Assembly: GCF_017114915.1 (NCBI RefSeq)
Contig: NZ_JAAUOE010000010.1
Location: 106,082-170,081, forward strand
From: Pseudomonas frederiksbergensis
GTDB taxonomy: Bacteria; Pseudomonadota; Gammaproteobacteria; Pseudomonadales; Pseudomonadaceae
Length of the DNA: 64,000 nucleotides
Reading direction: 5' to 3'
Of the stretch, positions 54,035 through 64,000 are shown one piece after another (positions within the stretch are counted from its first letter, which is position 1; each line of letters starts with the position of its first letter). The notes under the pieces were generated by a model. The model saw only the letters and a list, made by a program, of their open reading frames with translations, was not told where the DNA came from and searched no databases. Both the position numbers and the translations under genes were made by a program.

Positions 54035-55213
54035 ATGTTGAGGATCAGCCAATACCTGCGTGCCCTGACCGGCCAGGCGCCTGCCCCCAAAACCCGCCCA
54101 CCGGGCAGCCACCGTGCGCCGGTGGTGATCTGGAACCTGCTCAGGCGCTGCAACCTGACCTGCAAACACTGCTACGCCACGTCCGCCGACAGCGTCTTTC
54201 GCGACGAGCTGGACACACCCGCTGCGCTGAGGGTGATCGACGACCTGCACGAGGCCGGGGTGAAGGTGCTGATTCTTTCCGGCGGCGAACCGCTGTTGCG
54301 CGATGACCTGTTTGTGCTCAGCGCCTACGCCCGGGACAAGGGTTTCTTTGTGGCTCTGTCCACCAACGGCACGCTGATCAATGAGCAGAACATCGCGCAG
54401 ATCCACGCGGCGAATTTCGACTATGTCGGGATCAGTATCGATGGCCTGGAAGCCACCCATGACGCCTTTCGCCAACTGAAGGGCAGCTTCGCCAGCTCCA
54501 TGCGGGCGATCCGGCTCTGTCGCGAACAAGGCATTCGTGTCGGCCTGCGCACCACACTGACTCAGGAGAATCATGGGCAGCTTCCCCGATTACTGGCGCT
54601 GATGCGCGAGTACGACGTGCAGAAGTTTTACCTGTCGCACCTCAACTACAGCGGTCGCGGCAAACGCAGCCGCCAACTCGACGCCCGGCAGCAGATGAGC
54701 CGCGAAGCCATGACGCTGATCTTCGAACAGGCCTGGGAAGACATCCAGCACGGCCGCGACAGCGATTTTGTCAGTGGCAACAACGACGCCGACGCGATTC
54801 TCTTGCTGCAATGGGTGGGCCTGCATCGACCCGAACATTATCCGCGCCTGGAACACATGCTCCGCGCCTGGGGCGGCAACGCCTCGGGCAGCGGCATCGC
54901 CAATATCGACAACACCGGCGAAGTACACCCCGATACCTATTGGTGGCAGCACTCGGTGGGTAATGTCCGGCGCACATCGTTCCGCACCCTGTGGCTGGAC
55001 CGGCCAGACGCCTTGTTGCAGCAACTGCGCGCGCATCCTCGCGCCGTGGGTGGCCGTTGTGGCCAATGCCGCTGGCTCAGTATCTGCAACGGCAATACCC
55101 GCACCCGCGCCTGGGCCGAAGGTGATCTCTGGGGCCAGGACCCCGGTTGCCATCTCAGCGATGAAGAAATTGGCGTGCCGCCCTTATCGACCATCCCTTG
55201 CGTCATGCACTGA
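54035..55213 (+). CDS. nirJ: Heme d1 radical-SAM protein NirJ
   Basis: The protein has 392 residues; CAAGGAG precedes the ATG. The radical-SAM motif is C39-NLT-C43-KH-C46 (RRCNLTCKHCYA), with VLILSGGEPLLRDD after it. The C-terminal extension holds further cysteines (GRCGQCRWLSICNGN ... PGCHLS) for an auxiliary cluster. It removes the propionate chains of the d1 precursor and introduces the precursors of the keto groups. Confidence 0.94.
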   Translation: MLRISQYLRALTGQAPAPKTRPPGSHRAPVVIWNLLRRCNLTCKHCYATSADSVFRDELDTPAALRVIDDLHEAGVKVLILSGGEPLLRDDLFVLSAYARDKGFFVALSTNGTLINEQNIAQIHAANFDYVGISIDGLEATHDAFRQLKGSFASSMRAIRLCREQGIRVGLRTTLTQENHGQLPRLLALMREYDVQKFYLSHLNYSGRGKRSRQLDARQQMSREAMTLIFEQAWEDIQHGRDSDFVSGNNDADAILLLQWVGLHRPEHYPRLEHMLRAWGGNASGSGIANIDNTGEVHPDTYWWQHSVGNVRRTSFRTLWLDRPDALLQQLRAHPRAVGGRCGQCRWLSICNGNTRTRAWAEGDLWGQDPGCHLSDEEIGVPPLSTIPCVMH

Positions 55214-55283
55214 AGCACCCGCCTGGCGAGCCATCTGACAAAGGATGGGGCCGGCCCACCTGATGAAGCACCAAGGACGTCCC

Positions 55284-56123
55284 ATGCATCCATCGATTAT
55301 GTTACCGGCCGCGCTTGAGTCCCCGTTCAGACCGGGCGAAGTGGCCCTGGTCGGCGCCGGCCCCGGCGATCCACGCTTGCTGACCCTGCGGGCCTGGAGC
55401 CTGTTGATGCAGGCCGATGCCGTGGTTTACGACCGCCTGATCAGCCCCGAGCTGCTGTCATTGATCCCCCTCACCTGCGCCCGGCATTACGTCGGCAAGG
55501 CCAGCGGCTGCCATAGCCTGCCCCAGGAACAGATCAACCAACTGCTCGCCGACCTCGCCGATCAGGGGCAGCGCGTGGTCCGGCTCAAGGGCGGCGACCC
55601 GTTCATATTCGGTCGTGGCGCCGAGGAGCTGGAGTATCTGCTGCAACGCAACATTGACTGCCAGGTGGTCCCGGGCATTACCGCCGCTTCCGGCTGCAGT
55701 GCTTACGCCGGCATTCCGCTGACCCACCGGGACCTGGTCAACTCCTGTCGATTCATCACGGGTCATCTGCAGCGCGAGGGTGAGTTGCAACTGCCCTGGC
55801 GCAGCCTCGCCGACAGCAGCCAGACCCTGGTGTTTTACATGGGATTATCGAATCTCGGAATGATCGCCCGGCGCTTGATCGAAGCCGGCATGGCCGCCGA
55901 TACACCGGCGGCGTTGATCAGTAATGGCACGCGCCCCGACCAGCACGTCGTTCGAGGCAGGCTGCAGCAGTTACCGACCCTGGCGCTGGATTGTCCACCG
56001 GGCATCCCGACCCTGACGGTGATCGGCAAAGTGGTCGATCTGTTCGCGATACATCAGCAGGAATACCCGGCGTGCTTCTACCCCGCGCAAGGGTCGCAAC
56101 ACCACGGCAAGGTGGCGATATGA
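55284..56123 (+). CDS. nirE: Uroporphyrinogen III C-methyltransferase NirE
   Basis: The protein has 279 residues from ATG 55284, chosen for AAGGAC upstream and the usual family length. SUMT motifs: VALVGAGPGDPRLLTLRA, DAVVYDRLI, VVRLKGGDPFIFGRGAEE and GITAASGCSAYAGIPLTHR. It methylates uroporphyrinogen III to precorrin-2, feeding siroheme and then heme d1. It overlaps nirN (ATGA). Confidence 0.93.
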   Translation: MHPSIMLPAALESPFRPGEVALVGAGPGDPRLLTLRAWSLLMQADAVVYDRLISPELLSLIPLTCARHYVGKASGCHSLPQEQINQLLADLADQGQRVVRLKGGDPFIFGRGAEELEYLLQRNIDCQVVPGITAASGCSAYAGIPLTHRDLVNSCRFITGHLQREGELQLPWRSLADSSQTLVFYMGLSNLGMIARRLIEAGMAADTPAALISNGTRPDQHVVRGRLQQLPTLALDCPPGIPTLTVIGKVVDLFAIHQQEYPACFYPAQGSQHHGKVAI

Positions 56124-57625
56124 GGCGCATGATGCTTGCCCCGTTGCTTTGGCTCGCTGCGACCCATGCCAGCGCAGCGGTTCCGCCCTCCGACGCGGCA
56201 TTTGAACAAGCCGCCAACCTCTACCAACAGCATTGCCAGCGCTGCCATGGCGCCAACCGTCTCGGCGGTACCGGGCCGGCCTTGCTGCCGGAGAGTCTGA
56301 GCCGGATCAAACCCGGTGAAATCCGCAGTGTCATCCACAACGGCCGCCCCGCGAGCCAGATGGCCGGGTATGCCAACATATTCAGCAGCGCGCAGATCGA
56401 GGCGATGGTCGATTATCTCCAGCAACCACCCGCCACTGCGCCCACCTGGAGTAACGACGACATTCTCGCCAGTCACTCGATACTCACCGATATCAGCAAA
56501 CTGCCCGACACGCCCCGGCATGGCGCCGACCCGCTGAACCTGTTCGTGGTGGTGGAAGCCGGCGACCATCACATCAACATCCTCGACGGCGATCGTTTCG
56601 AGGTGCTGGCACGGTTTGCTTCGCACTTTGCGGTGCACGGCGGGCCGAAGTTCTCGCCAGACGGACGCTTCGTCTACGTCGCCTCACGCGATGGCTGGAT
56701 CAGCCTGTACGACCTGCACAACCTCAAGCTGATCGCCGAGGTCCGCGCCGGCCTTAATACCCGCAACCTGGCGGTGAGCAAGGATGGACGCTGGGTGCTA
56801 GTGGGCAACTATCTGCCGGGCAATCTGGTGGTGCTCGATGCCCGCGATCTGTCACTGGTCAAAACCATCCCGGCGATCGGCCAGGACGGTACCGCGTCTC
56901 GGGTCAGCGCGGTCTATACCGCGCCGCCACGGGACAGTTTCATCGTGGCGCTCAAGGACGTGAAGGAAGTCTGGGAGCTGCCGAGCGCAGGCACGCCAGA
57001 CTTCGAACCGCGTCGGATCCAGGCCGAGGATATGCTGGACGACTTTTCCTTTTCACCGGACTACAAGCAACTGCTGGCCACGTCGCGCAAGGCCAGGGGC
57101 GGCCAGGTGATCGACCTCGACAGTGGCCAGGCGGTCACCGACATACCGCTGCCGGGCATGCCGCACCTGGGGTCCGGGACCTATTGGAAGCGCAACGGTG
57201 AGTGGGTGTTCGCCACGCCGAACATCAGCAAGGGGCTGATCTCGGTCATCGACTTCAAGACCTGGAAGCTGATCAAGGAAATTCCGACCCTGGGGCCGGG
57301 CTTCTTCATGCGCAGTCACCTCAACTCGCGGTATGCCTGGACCGACGTGTTCTTCGGCCCCGACAACGATGCGATTCACCTGATCGACAAACAGACCCTG
57401 GAAATCGCCCACACGCTGCGCCCGATGCCCGGCAAGACCGCCGCCCACGTCGAGTTCAGCCGCGACGGCCGCTACCTGTTGCTGAGCATCTGGGCCACCG
57501 ACGGCGCGCTGATCGTTTACGACAGCAATACCCTCAAGGAGCTCAAACGCCTGCCGATGAACAAGCCGTCGGGCAAGTACAACGTGGGCAACAAGATTGA
57601 GTTTGTGGAGGGGACTTCGCATTAG
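56120..57625 (+). CDS. nirN: NirN: c-type cytochrome/d1-binding dehydrogenase
   Basis: The protein has 501 residues with a signal peptide (THASA-AV). Heme c site C39-QR-C42-H43 (QHCQRCHGANRLGG), then a d1-type propeller (FAVHGGPKFSPDGRFVYVASRDGW). It is homologous to NirS but is the last enzyme of heme d1 synthesis, oxidising dihydro-heme d1. It is the last gene in the nir set, followed by a nested hairpin. Confidence 0.93.
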   Translation: MRRMMLAPLLWLAATHASAAVPPSDAAFEQAANLYQQHCQRCHGANRLGGTGPALLPESLSRIKPGEIRSVIHNGRPASQMAGYANIFSSAQIEAMVDYLQQPPATAPTWSNDDILASHSILTDISKLPDTPRHGADPLNLFVVVEAGDHHINILDGDRFEVLARFASHFAVHGGPKFSPDGRFVYVASRDGWISLYDLHNLKLIAEVRAGLNTRNLAVSKDGRWVLVGNYLPGNLVVLDARDLSLVKTIPAIGQDGTASRVSAVYTAPPRDSFIVALKDVKEVWELPSAGTPDFEPRRIQAEDMLDDFSFSPDYKQLLATSRKARGGQVIDLDSGQAVTDIPLPGMPHLGSGTYWKRNGEWVFATPNISKGLISVIDFKTWKLIKEIPTLGPGFFMRSHLNSRYAWTDVFFGPDNDAIHLIDKQTLEIAHTLRPMPGKTAAHVEFSRDGRYLLLSIWATDGALIVYDSNTLKELKRLPMNKPSGKYNVGNKIEFVEGTSH

Positions 57626-57629
57626 GTGT

Positions 57630-57671
57630 TGGTGTACATATCCGTTTCTGCGGTAACGGCTATGTACACCA
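57630..57671. repeat. Nested inverted repeat after nirN
   Basis: TGGTGTACATA at 57630-57640 pairs perfectly with TATGTACACCA at 57661-57671, and CCGTT/AACGG pair inside. The sequence resembles the edge of a longer repeat family common in Pseudomonas genomes. A single REP-like half (CTTCGCGGGCAGGCTCGCTCC) follows at about 57701-57720. Confidence 0.6.
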
Positions 57672-57799
57672 TCAAAAAGCCGCTAGCTCAACACACAGTC
57701 TTCGCGGGCAGGCTCGCTCCCACAAAAGATTCCGGGAACATCCGCAAAACCAGCAGCGATCTTAAGCGAGCACGCACAAAGCCCAAGTGTGTTTACCCT

Positions 57800-58546
57800 T
57801 CAGCCCAGGGTGTAACCGTTATCGACTTTCCAGTCCTGACCGTAGACACCCCGAGCGCCTTGGGACAGTTGAAAGAGAATCACGTTGGCCACCGCTGATG
57901 CATCGAGGAAATGACCGGGCAGCAGACGTTCGCCGAGGGATTCGGCGACGTCGTCGAGCTCACTGTCGCTCAACCCCAGGTTGTCCCACATCGAGGTCGC
58001 GGTCGGACCCGGCGAAACCAGATTGATGCGCACATCAAAGCGCGCAAACTCCACCGCCAAGGTGCGCGCCTGTGCTGCCAGCGCGGCCTTGCTGGCGATA
58101 CAGGCGGCCAGGCCGGGAAAGCTCGAACCGGTTAGGAAGCTGCCGACAAACACCACCGAAGCCGGACTCGCCAACTCACCGCGCAACGCCGCCAGGGTGT
58201 TCAACGCCCCTGCGCCATTGACTACCCACTGGCGCTGGAAGGCCGGCATGTCCAGGCTGTCGGCCATTTCGGCAATACCCGCGTTGGGCACCAGATAATC
58301 CACCGGACCCAGCGCCGCAGCACGCCGAGCCAGCTCGTGCAGGTCTTCCTGGCACGTGACGTCCCCTGCACACCATTGAAGCCGCTCACCGTATATCCGT
58401 TGCAAGGTCGGCAATTCACCGACAGTCCGTGACATGGCAAGTACCTTGACTCCACGCGGCAGGAGCGCGGCGCACAACGCCAGGCCGATGCCGGAGCTGG
58501 CACCGGTGATCACCGCCAAACGATCCTGAAACTCGGTTTGCATCAT
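57800..58546 (-). CDS. Short-chain dehydrogenase/reductase lacking the catalytic tyrosine
   Basis: The protein has 248 residues from ATG 58546 (next ATG at 58543), with AGGAGA upstream. The Rossmann cofactor motif is TGASSGIG near 14-21; VPNAG, N110, S136 and K153 fit the SDR pattern. At the tyrosine position of YxxxK, 13 residues after S136, the residue is Cys149 (CIASK). The C-terminus is typical of classical SDRs. It stands between nirN and nosL with a near-perfect Anr/Dnr box 79 bp upstream, so a denitrification-linked role is likely. Substrate unknown. Confidence 0.8.
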   Translation of the reverse strand: MMQTEFQDRLAVITGASSGIGLALCAALLPRGVKVLAMSRTVGELPTLQRIYGERLQWCAGDVTCQEDLHELARRAAALGPVDYLVPNAGIAEMADSLDMPAFQRQWVVNGAGALNTLAALRGELASPASVVFVGSFLTGSSFPGLAACIASKAALAAQARTLAVEFARFDVRINLVSPGPTATSMWDNLGLSDSELDDVAESLGERLLPGHFLDASAVANVILFQLSQGARGVYGQDWKVDNGYTLG

Positions 58547-58624
58547 GTTCTCCTGGGCATCGTTAATGCCAAGCACTGGGGACCTTGTGGGGCCTTATCT
58601 TCGAACAGACGCAGAAATACCGAC

Positions 58625-58638
58625 TTGACGGCGATCAC
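58625..58638 (-). promoter_or_regulatory. Anr/Dnr-like box upstream of the SDR gene
   Basis: TTGACGGCGATCAC differs from TTGAC-N4-ATCAA only in the last base. It lies in the gap between nosL and the SDR gene, 79 bp before the SDR ATG. Confidence 0.5.
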
Positions 58639-58658
58639 TTTTCCAGGTGGCACGCCGG

Positions 58659-59186
58659 TCAATGAGTCGAATACGACATCGCTGGCTGCTGCTGAAGTAC
58701 CGCCTGATCGATATCACTGAACCGCAGCACACGACCGCCCTGGTCGGCGGCCAGTTTTTGCGCAGCCTGTTGGCTGGAGAAAGACGCCAGCACCACACCC
58801 ATTGCTCCCTTGAGTTGGGTGCCGACCACATAAAACGCCTCCCTGGCATCGATCAGATCGGCATCATTGGGTGCGTTCCACGGACTGCGGCCCATGTCGT
58901 GGACATACAACCTGGCCTCGCCATGATGATTTTCCGGCTGTAACCACCAACCGATCATCTCCGCCGTGGAGCAGAATTTCTTGATGCCGCTGCGCTCGAC
59001 CACTTCACCCTTGGGCCCGGGGAAGCCGTCGATGATCATGCCGCAAACATGGCATTCGTCACTGGGATGAAAAGCAGCGGGGGCGTCGCTGTAGGTGGCT
59101 TGCACCGGTTTGTCACAGGCCGCCAGCAGCAGGCAGACCATCAGGCCCGCCACGGCGCGTACCGTTGTCGAATAAAGAGTGCTCAT
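58659..59186 (-). CDS. nosL: Copper chaperone lipoprotein NosL
   Basis: The protein has 175 residues from ATG 59186. It has a lipoprotein signal LLLAAC (C24). The metal-binding motif DECHVCGMIIDGFPGPKGE and later FCSTAEMIGWWL are typical of NosL, which carries Cu(I) for NosZ assembly in the periplasm. It is the last nos gene, 31 bp after nosY. Confidence 0.93.
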   Translation of the reverse strand: MSTLYSTTVRAVAGLMVCLLLAACDKPVQATYSDAPAAFHPSDECHVCGMIIDGFPGPKGEVVERSGIKKFCSTAEMIGWWLQPENHHGEARLYVHDMGRSPWNAPNDADLIDAREAFYVVGTQLKGAMGVVLASFSSQQAAQKLAADQGGRVLRFSDIDQAVLQQQPAMSYSTH

Positions 59187-59217
59187 TGTCAGATGCTCCA
59201 AAAACCAAGGTGTGAAT

Positions 59218-60048
59218 TCATGTCGCCCGTCGACGGAACAGGAGCCAGGCCGAGCCCAGAGGCACCGCCACCCACAGCAACAGGCACAACCAGAGCATCG
59301 AACCCGGCACAGGCAAATCGCTGCCCAGCGTCAGCACGCCAGCGGTACCGGCGCCGGGCTCAAAACCGGAAAGATTGATCAGGCGATAGACATCGGCGGG
59401 GTTGAGCAGCAGCAACCAGGGCAGTACTTTCGGGTTGAACTGCCCTTCGCTGAGCACCAGCAGTGCCAGCAGCACCAGGTCGAACACCAGCACGAAGAAG
59501 AACCACACCCCCAGCGCCAGCCCGGCAGCCGTGGATTTCTCGGCAGACACACTGCTCAGCACATAGGCCAGCCCAAGAAAGCCCCAGCCCAGCAACGTCG
59601 ACGACAGCATGAATCGTCCAAAAGCCCAGAGCAGCAAGTTCAGTTCGACGTCCTCCACCAGCACCGCAATCGCCAGCATCGCGCAGCCGAAACCGATGAG
59701 GGTCGCCAGCGCCAGGATCGATCCGTGGCCGAGGAATTTGCCGAGCAAAATGTGCCCGCGCCCCAGTGGATAGGTCAGCAACAGCAGCAACGTGCCGCTT
59801 TCGTCTTCGCCGACGATGGCGTCATAGGCCAGCAGCAAGGCAATCAGCGGCATCAGGAATGTCGCCAGGCTGGCCAGGCTGGCGATGGTGGCGGGCACCG
59901 ACGTAAAGCCCAATTGCCCGGACGCCGCCGCCCCCAACCAGGCGATACCAGTCGCCAGCACCGCGAACAACAGGCTGATCGCCAACAACCAGCGGTTGCG
60001 CAAACCGTCATTCAGTTCCTTGCGGGCCATGTACCAGATCGGGTTCAT
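59218..60048 (-). CDS. nosY: NosY: ABC transporter permease for NosZ maturation
   Basis: The protein has 276 residues and six helices. It begins [20 protein letters not shown] and has the ABC-2 permease pattern ([33 protein letters not shown]). It pairs with NosF and periplasmic NosD in the complex that supplies sulfur or assists CuZ assembly. It overlaps nosF by 4 bp. Confidence 0.93.
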   Translation of the reverse strand: MNPIWYMARKELNDGLRNRWLLAISLLFAVLATGIAWLGAAASGQLGFTSVPATIASLASLATFLMPLIALLLAYDAIVGEDESGTLLLLLTYPLGRGHILLGKFLGHGSILALATLIGFGCAMLAIAVLVEDVELNLLLWAFGRFMLSSTLLGWGFLGLAYVLSSVSAEKSTAAGLALGVWFFFVLVFDLVLLALLVLSEGQFNPKVLPWLLLLNPADVYRLINLSGFEPGAGTAGVLTLGSDLPVPGSMLWLCLLLWVAVPLGSAWLLFRRRAT

Positions 60049-60968
60049 ACGATCTCTCCACTGGGAGTCGCAACGGCACGGCCCATGTAATAGCGGTAAA
60101 TGTCCTCCAGGGACGGTGGGTCGATTTCCACGTCAGCTGGCTCATGCTCATTGAGCAATTGGCGCAACAGGCCCAATTTGCTGCCATTGAGCGCAGCCAC
60201 TTCAAGGCCCTCCCCCCCCCAGCGCCGGGTGACGTGCCCGGCGTTGTTCCAAGACGCCTGCAACGGCCCGGCATGCTTGAGCCCGCTGGCGCGAATCCGC
60301 GTCGGCAACCCGGCTGTCTCGCGCAAACTGCGCAGACTGCCGAGGGCCAGCAGGCGCCCCTGGGTCAGAATCGCGGCACGGTTGATGTGCGCCTCGACCC
60401 CCGGCAATACGTGGGAACAGAGAATGATGCTGGTGCCCTGGCTGCGCAGCCGGTCGAGCAACCGATACAGGTCTTGAGTGGCGATGGGGTCGAGACCGAC
60501 GGTCGGTTCGTCGAGCAATAACAAGCGTGGCTCGCCGAGCAAGGCCTGCGCCAGGCCCAGGCGCTGGCGCATGCCCTTGGAGTAGGTCTTGACCCGTCGA
60601 TGCGCCGCGCCCGCCAGGCCGACCTCTTCCAGCAGCACCTCCACCTGAGCGAGCGCTGCGCCTTTGAGTCGAGCGAAATGACGCAGCGTCTCCAGGCCGC
60701 TCATCTGCGGATAAAAGGTCACGTTCTCCGGCAAATAGCCCAGCAGACGCCGAACCTGCGGATCGCTGGGCAAGCGGCCGAACACCCGAACCTGACCTTC
60801 ACTGGCCTGGAGCAGGCCGAGCACCAGTTTCATGCTGGTGGTCTTGCCCGCGCCGTTGTGCCCGAACAAACCCAGCACTTCGCCTTCGGCCAGGCTCAGG
60901 TGCAACTGATGCAACACCGTGGTGTGTCCATAACGCTGGCTGACGCCTTCCATATCGATGACGTTCAT
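60045..60968 (-). CDS. nosF: NosF: ABC transporter ATPase
   Basis: The protein has 307 residues. Walker A GHNGAGKT at 36-43, ABC signature [17 protein letters not shown], Walker [14 protein letters not shown]. It energises the NosDFY complex. ATG 60968 overlaps the nosD stop by 4 bp; the longer frame upstream lies inside nosD and is discarded. Confidence 0.94.
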   Translation of the reverse strand: MNVIDMEGVSQRYGHTTVLHQLHLSLAEGEVLGLFGHNGAGKTTSMKLVLGLLQASEGQVRVFGRLPSDPQVRRLLGYLPENVTFYPQMSGLETLRHFARLKGAALAQVEVLLEEVGLAGAAHRRVKTYSKGMRQRLGLAQALLGEPRLLLLDEPTVGLDPIATQDLYRLLDRLRSQGTSIILCSHVLPGVEAHINRAAILTQGRLLALGSLRSLRETAGLPTRIRASGLKHAGPLQASWNNAGHVTRRWGGEGLEVAALNGSKLGLLRQLLNEHEPADVEIDPPSLEDIYRYYMGRAVATPSGEIV

Positions 60969-62257
60969 GCGGTGGGCTCCTGGATCAGGGATTGCGTGGT
61001 GGGACTCATCAGCGGATGGCTGTCCCGGACGCCCGGCGATCTCATCACTGGAAAGGCCCGTTGCACCCAGCGCAGCAACTCGATCCCGGGGCTGTTCATC
61101 AACAGCCGCACCTGCGGGTACAGCCACAGCAGGCGGTCGACGTTGTCGTTGGGTTCATAGGCAATATCGCCCAGGCCATCGTTGTTGCGATCCCACCCCA
61201 GGTAATCGCTCCAGTAATTGCCCCGGCCATCCGCCGACCATTCCTGCAAACGGGTGGCAACGTATTTGACCTGCCGTTGGTTGCCGACAAATGCGTTGTC
61301 GGCAATGCGGTTGTCTTCGGAGCCGGCGGTGAGGTGAATGCCCACGGCGCTGTGCTCGAAGTGGTTGTGTTCGATGCGATTGAACAGAGAGTTGTAGATG
61401 AACAGCGCCTTGCCTTCGGCGCCGCTGATCATGCTGTCGCCGGTCGAGCCGTCGCGCACGTCCGTGACGAAATTGTCGCGCAAGGTTGAATAGGTGATGT
61501 AGTTCATCAGGATGCCGTAGTTCTGATCCTGTTCGGAGCGGTTGCCAATCACCTCGAGTTTGCGGCTTTGCATCAGGGCGTAGCCGGTGCGGGTGCGGCG
61601 GGTGGTGTTGCCAATCAATCGGTTGTCGTTGGCGAACATGTAATGCACGCCGTAACGCAGGTCTTCCAGGGTATTGCCCTGCAGCAGGTTACCGTTGGAG
61701 GTATCGATGTAGATGCCATCGCGGGTGTCGCGCACCTGGTTACCGATGACCCGGGCGCCATGCACCGCATACAGATGAATACCGTTGCCGCGATCCTGGG
61801 AACGCATCACCGGATCACCCTGGATGCGATTGTCTATCAGGCTCGCATCCTGAGTCCCGTCGACCCAGATGCCGAAACCCTGGCCTTGCATGCGATTGTC
61901 TTTGATCACCGCGCCACGGGCTTTGGGCTGGAGGAACACCGCCGCATTCATGGCGGTGAGGTCATGCCCCCAGTCCAGAAAGGTGCAGCCTTCGATCCGG
62001 ACATCGGGGGCGCTGACGATCACCCCGTTGCCCTGCCCCTGCGCCTGAAACACCGCGCCGGGCTCACAGAGAATCTGCATCGGTTGATCGACGCTGAACG
62101 AACCACGGTACTCGCCCGCTGGCAGGTGCCAGCGTTGTTCAGCGTCAACCCGCAACGGCAACGTGGTGATCGGTTGCACCGCCGCCAGTGCGCCGCCTGA
62201 CATCAACAGGAGCACAAGGGCAATGACCTTCGCCGGGGTTTCCTTGAGATCAGTCAT
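60965..62257 (-). CDS. nosD: NosD: periplasmic copper-binding CASH-repeat protein
   Basis: The protein has 430 residues from ATG 62257 (GGGAG upstream) with a signal peptide ([12 protein letters not shown]). It has right-handed beta-helix repeats with recurring N-R/I-G-N spacing ([49 protein letters not shown]) typical of CASH/pectate-lyase folds. It docks on NosFY and passes copper to NosZ. Confidence 0.94.
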   Translation of the reverse strand: MTDLKETPAKVIALVLLLMSGGALAAVQPITTLPLRVDAEQRWHLPAGEYRGSFSVDQPMQILCEPGAVFQAQGQGNGVIVSAPDVRIEGCTFLDWGHDLTAMNAAVFLQPKARGAVIKDNRMQGQGFGIWVDGTQDASLIDNRIQGDPVMRSQDRGNGIHLYAVHGARVIGNQVRDTRDGIYIDTSNGNLLQGNTLEDLRYGVHYMFANDNRLIGNTTRRTRTGYALMQSRKLEVIGNRSEQDQNYGILMNYITYSTLRDNFVTDVRDGSTGDSMISGAEGKALFIYNSLFNRIEHNHFEHSAVGIHLTAGSEDNRIADNAFVGNQRQVKYVATRLQEWSADGRGNYWSDYLGWDRNNDGLGDIAYEPNDNVDRLLWLYPQVRLLMNSPGIELLRWVQRAFPVMRSPGVRDSHPLMSPTTQSLIQEPTA

Positions 62258-62284
62258 GGGCCCGCTCCCGTTGATTGGCAACCG

Positions 62285-64000
62285 TCAGGCCCGCTCGACC
62301 TTCATGCGGCCGACCATTTCCATGTGCAGCGCATGGCAGAACCAGCTGCAGTAGTACCAATGCAGGCCGGCCTTGTCGGCGGTAAAGGTGATGGACGAGG
62401 TTTGCTGCGGGCTGATCTCCATGCTGGCGCCATGGTTGGTCATGATGAAGCCGTGGGTCAGGTCTTCAATCTGGTCGATGTTGGTGATGGTCACGGTGAC
62501 CTCGTTGCCCTGCTTGACGGTGAACTCGGTCAGACCATAGGCCGGCGCCATGGAAGTCATGTAGACCCGCACATGATTGCCGTCGCGGATGACCTTGTTG
62601 TCGGTCTCCAAGTTGACGCCGTCTTTCTTGGCCAGCTCCACGGTGGCGGCGAAGAACGGGTCATTGCGGTTCCAGATCTTTTGGGTCTTGATCTGGTCCC
62701 GGCGCGCCATGATGCAATCGTGAGGTTCGGCAAACGCAGGGCCGTCGTGCACCAGCTTCATCTCTTCGCCGGAAATATCGATCAATTGGTCGTTTTCCGG
62801 GTGCAGCGGCCCGGTCGGCAGGAAGCGGTCCTTGGAGAATTTGCACAACACCACCAGCCACTTGCCATCCGCCTCACTGGTTTCGGTCAGCGAGGCGTGG
62901 TTATGGCCAGGCTGGTAATGCACGTCGAGCTTTTGCTTGATGTAATTGACCTTCTCGCCCTTGTAGGCGCGTATCGCTTCCTCCATGTTCCACTTCACCA
63001 CCTGGCTGTCGATGAACAACGTGGTGTACGCATTGCCGCGTCCGTCGAAAGTGGTGTGCAAAGGGCCCAGGCCCAGTTCCGGCTCGGCGACGATAACCTC
63101 GCGCGGGTCCTTGAATTTATCGGCGAACAGGTCGTCCAGCCGGTCGATGGCAATCATTGATACCGTTGGCGACAGCTTGCCGTTGGCAATGAAATACTTG
63201 CCATCGGATGAGGTGTTGAGGCCGTGGGGGTTCTTCGGAACGGGGATGTAACGGGTGAACTCAGAGTCCTTGCCATCAGTTTTACGACCGTCGACCACTG
63301 GCACTTTCGAGTCTTCCAGAGTGATGAACTTGCCGGCCTTGATGGCGGCTTCGATGCGCGGGATGTTGAACACCACGACCCAGTCGCGCTCGTTGCGCAT
63401 CATGCCGCCAAGATCGTAAGCCTTCTCCGAGTTGTAGCAGGTGGACGCGGCGTACTTACCGGTGTAATCCATGTCGGCGTTGTCCAGGTTGCCGTCGACG
63501 ATTACCTGGAAGGCCATTTCCATTTTCTCGGCATCGATGGCATTGAACAGGGTGAAGCTGTTTTTGTCTTGCAGGTCGAAGGTGTGGCCGTCATTGGGGT
63601 GTGGAATGACGAATTCGGCATTGGCGAACACATACTTGGTGTAGGGCACTTTTTGCAGACGCAGGCCGTGAATGGCTTGCACGTTCGGCACCGTAAGCAT
63701 CTTGTCGCACTTCATGATGTCCAGGCGGATGCGCGCGACACGGGAGTTGGCCTTGTCGTTGATGAACAGGTACTTGCCGTCGTACTTGCCATCGGTCATG
63801 GAGATATGCGGGTGATGGCAATCGCCGTTCTGAAACTTTGCACTGTCGCCCAGAATCCGCTTGCTTTCGTTGGTCAGGCCCCAACCGGTGGCAGCGTCGA
63901 CGTTGAACACCGGAATACGCGTCAACTCACGCATCGACGGCACGCCCAGCACCCGCACTTCCCCCTGATGACCACCGCTCCAGAAGCCGTAGTATTCGTC
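62285..64000 (-). CDS. nosZ: Nitrous oxide reductase NosZ (5' end beyond the window)
   Basis: The 571 visible residues run in from the right edge; full-length NosZ has about 635. The Tat signal and N-terminus lie outside. The propeller carries CuZ histidines ([47 protein letters not shown]). The C-terminal cupredoxin domain has the CuA site [12 protein letters not shown]. It reduces N2O to N2. Motifs such as NGDCHHPH place it in clade I, which agrees with the nosRZDFYL-type order. Confidence 0.97.
   Translation of the reverse strand, partial: DEYYGFWSGGHQGEVRVLGVPSMRELTRIPVFNVDAATGWGLTNESKRILGDSAKFQNGDCHHPHISMTDGKYDGKYLFINDKANSRVARIRLDIMKCDKMLTVPNVQAIHGLRLQKVPYTKYVFANAEFVIPHPNDGHTFDLQDKNSFTLFNAIDAEKMEMAFQVIVDGNLDNADMDYTGKYAASTCYNSEKAYDLGGMMRNERDWVVVFNIPRIEAAIKAGKFITLEDSKVPVVDGRKTDGKDSEFTRYIPVPKNPHGLNTSSDGKYFIANGKLSPTVSMIAIDRLDDLFADKFKDPREVIVAEPELGLGPLHTTFDGRGNAYTTLFIDSQVVKWNMEEAIRAYKGEKVNYIKQKLDVHYQPGHNHASLTETSEADGKWLVVLCKFSKDRFLPTGPLHPENDQLIDISGEEMKLVHDGPAFAEPHDCIMARRDQIKTQKIWNRNDPFFAATVELAKKDGVNLETDNKVIRDGNHVRVYMTSMAPAYGLTEFTVKQGNEVTVTITNIDQIEDLTHGFIMTNHGASMEISPQQTSSITFTADKAGLHWYYCSWFCHALHMEMVGRMKVERA

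Overview
The window is high-GC bacterial DNA from a Pseudomonas of the P. fluorescens group. The evidence is a cytochrome cd1 (nirS) denitrification cluster in Pseudomonas gene order, two families of Pseudomonas-type REP palindromes, and Anr/Dnr-type promoter sites. From about 12.8 kb to the right edge it is one almost unbroken anaerobic-respiration supercluster with all four terminal reductases: narGHJI, nirS, norCB and nosZ (nosZ is cut by the window end).

Left part (1-12.75 kb), general and iron-related genes: the 3' end of an FAD/Fe-S dehydrogenase, rlhA (23S rRNA C2501 hydroxylase), tRNA-Gln, a CapA-like protein, a broken small secreted ORF, a membrane-attached metallophosphoesterase, a 24-residue membrane peptide, a TonB-dependent siderophore receptor, a DUF3079 protein, and a Fur-box-preceded ferrous/ferric uptake operon matching Bordetella ftrABCD.

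12.8-36 kb, anaerobic dNTP synthesis and nitrate respiration: a class III ribonucleotide reductase whose glycyl-radical domain is a separate small gene (nrdD, 'nrdD-C', nrdG). The nar operon follows (narK1K2GHJI, a PpiC-type isomerase, moaA), divergent from narXL and dnrE. Then come a DGC-domain protein, the O2-independent ubiquinone genes ubiUVT, and the moaB-moeA molybdenum cofactor genes. Sites of the form TTGAC/T-N4-ATCAA lie 55-60 bp upstream of narK1, the DGC gene, ubiU, pdxH and norC. A NarL-like palindrome recurs at narK1/narX, dnrE and moaB.

36-48 kb, nitric oxide handling: pdxH, norR, ytfE, a CopD-like protein, nnrS, a 29-residue peptide, dnr, dnrP, norD, norB, norC, nirP, nirO and nirQ. 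Two promoters, in front of ytfE and in front of the 29-residue ORF plus dnr, each carry three GGT-N7-ACC NorR boxes followed by a sigma-54 -24/-12 element. The geometry is almost identical, which suggests that NorR feeds NO sensing directly into the Dnr cascade.

48-64 kb: the nirSMCFDLGH-JEN operon for cytochrome cd1 and heme d1, an SDR protein lacking the catalytic tyrosine, and the nos genes nosL, nosY, nosF, nosD and nosZ (partial) on the minus strand.

REP palindromes punctuate many gene ends. Three genes take their last codon and stop codon from a REP end. One REP has been tandemly duplicated together with the 3' ends of the two genes that flank it. All assignments come from reading sequence and motifs; no database search was run.
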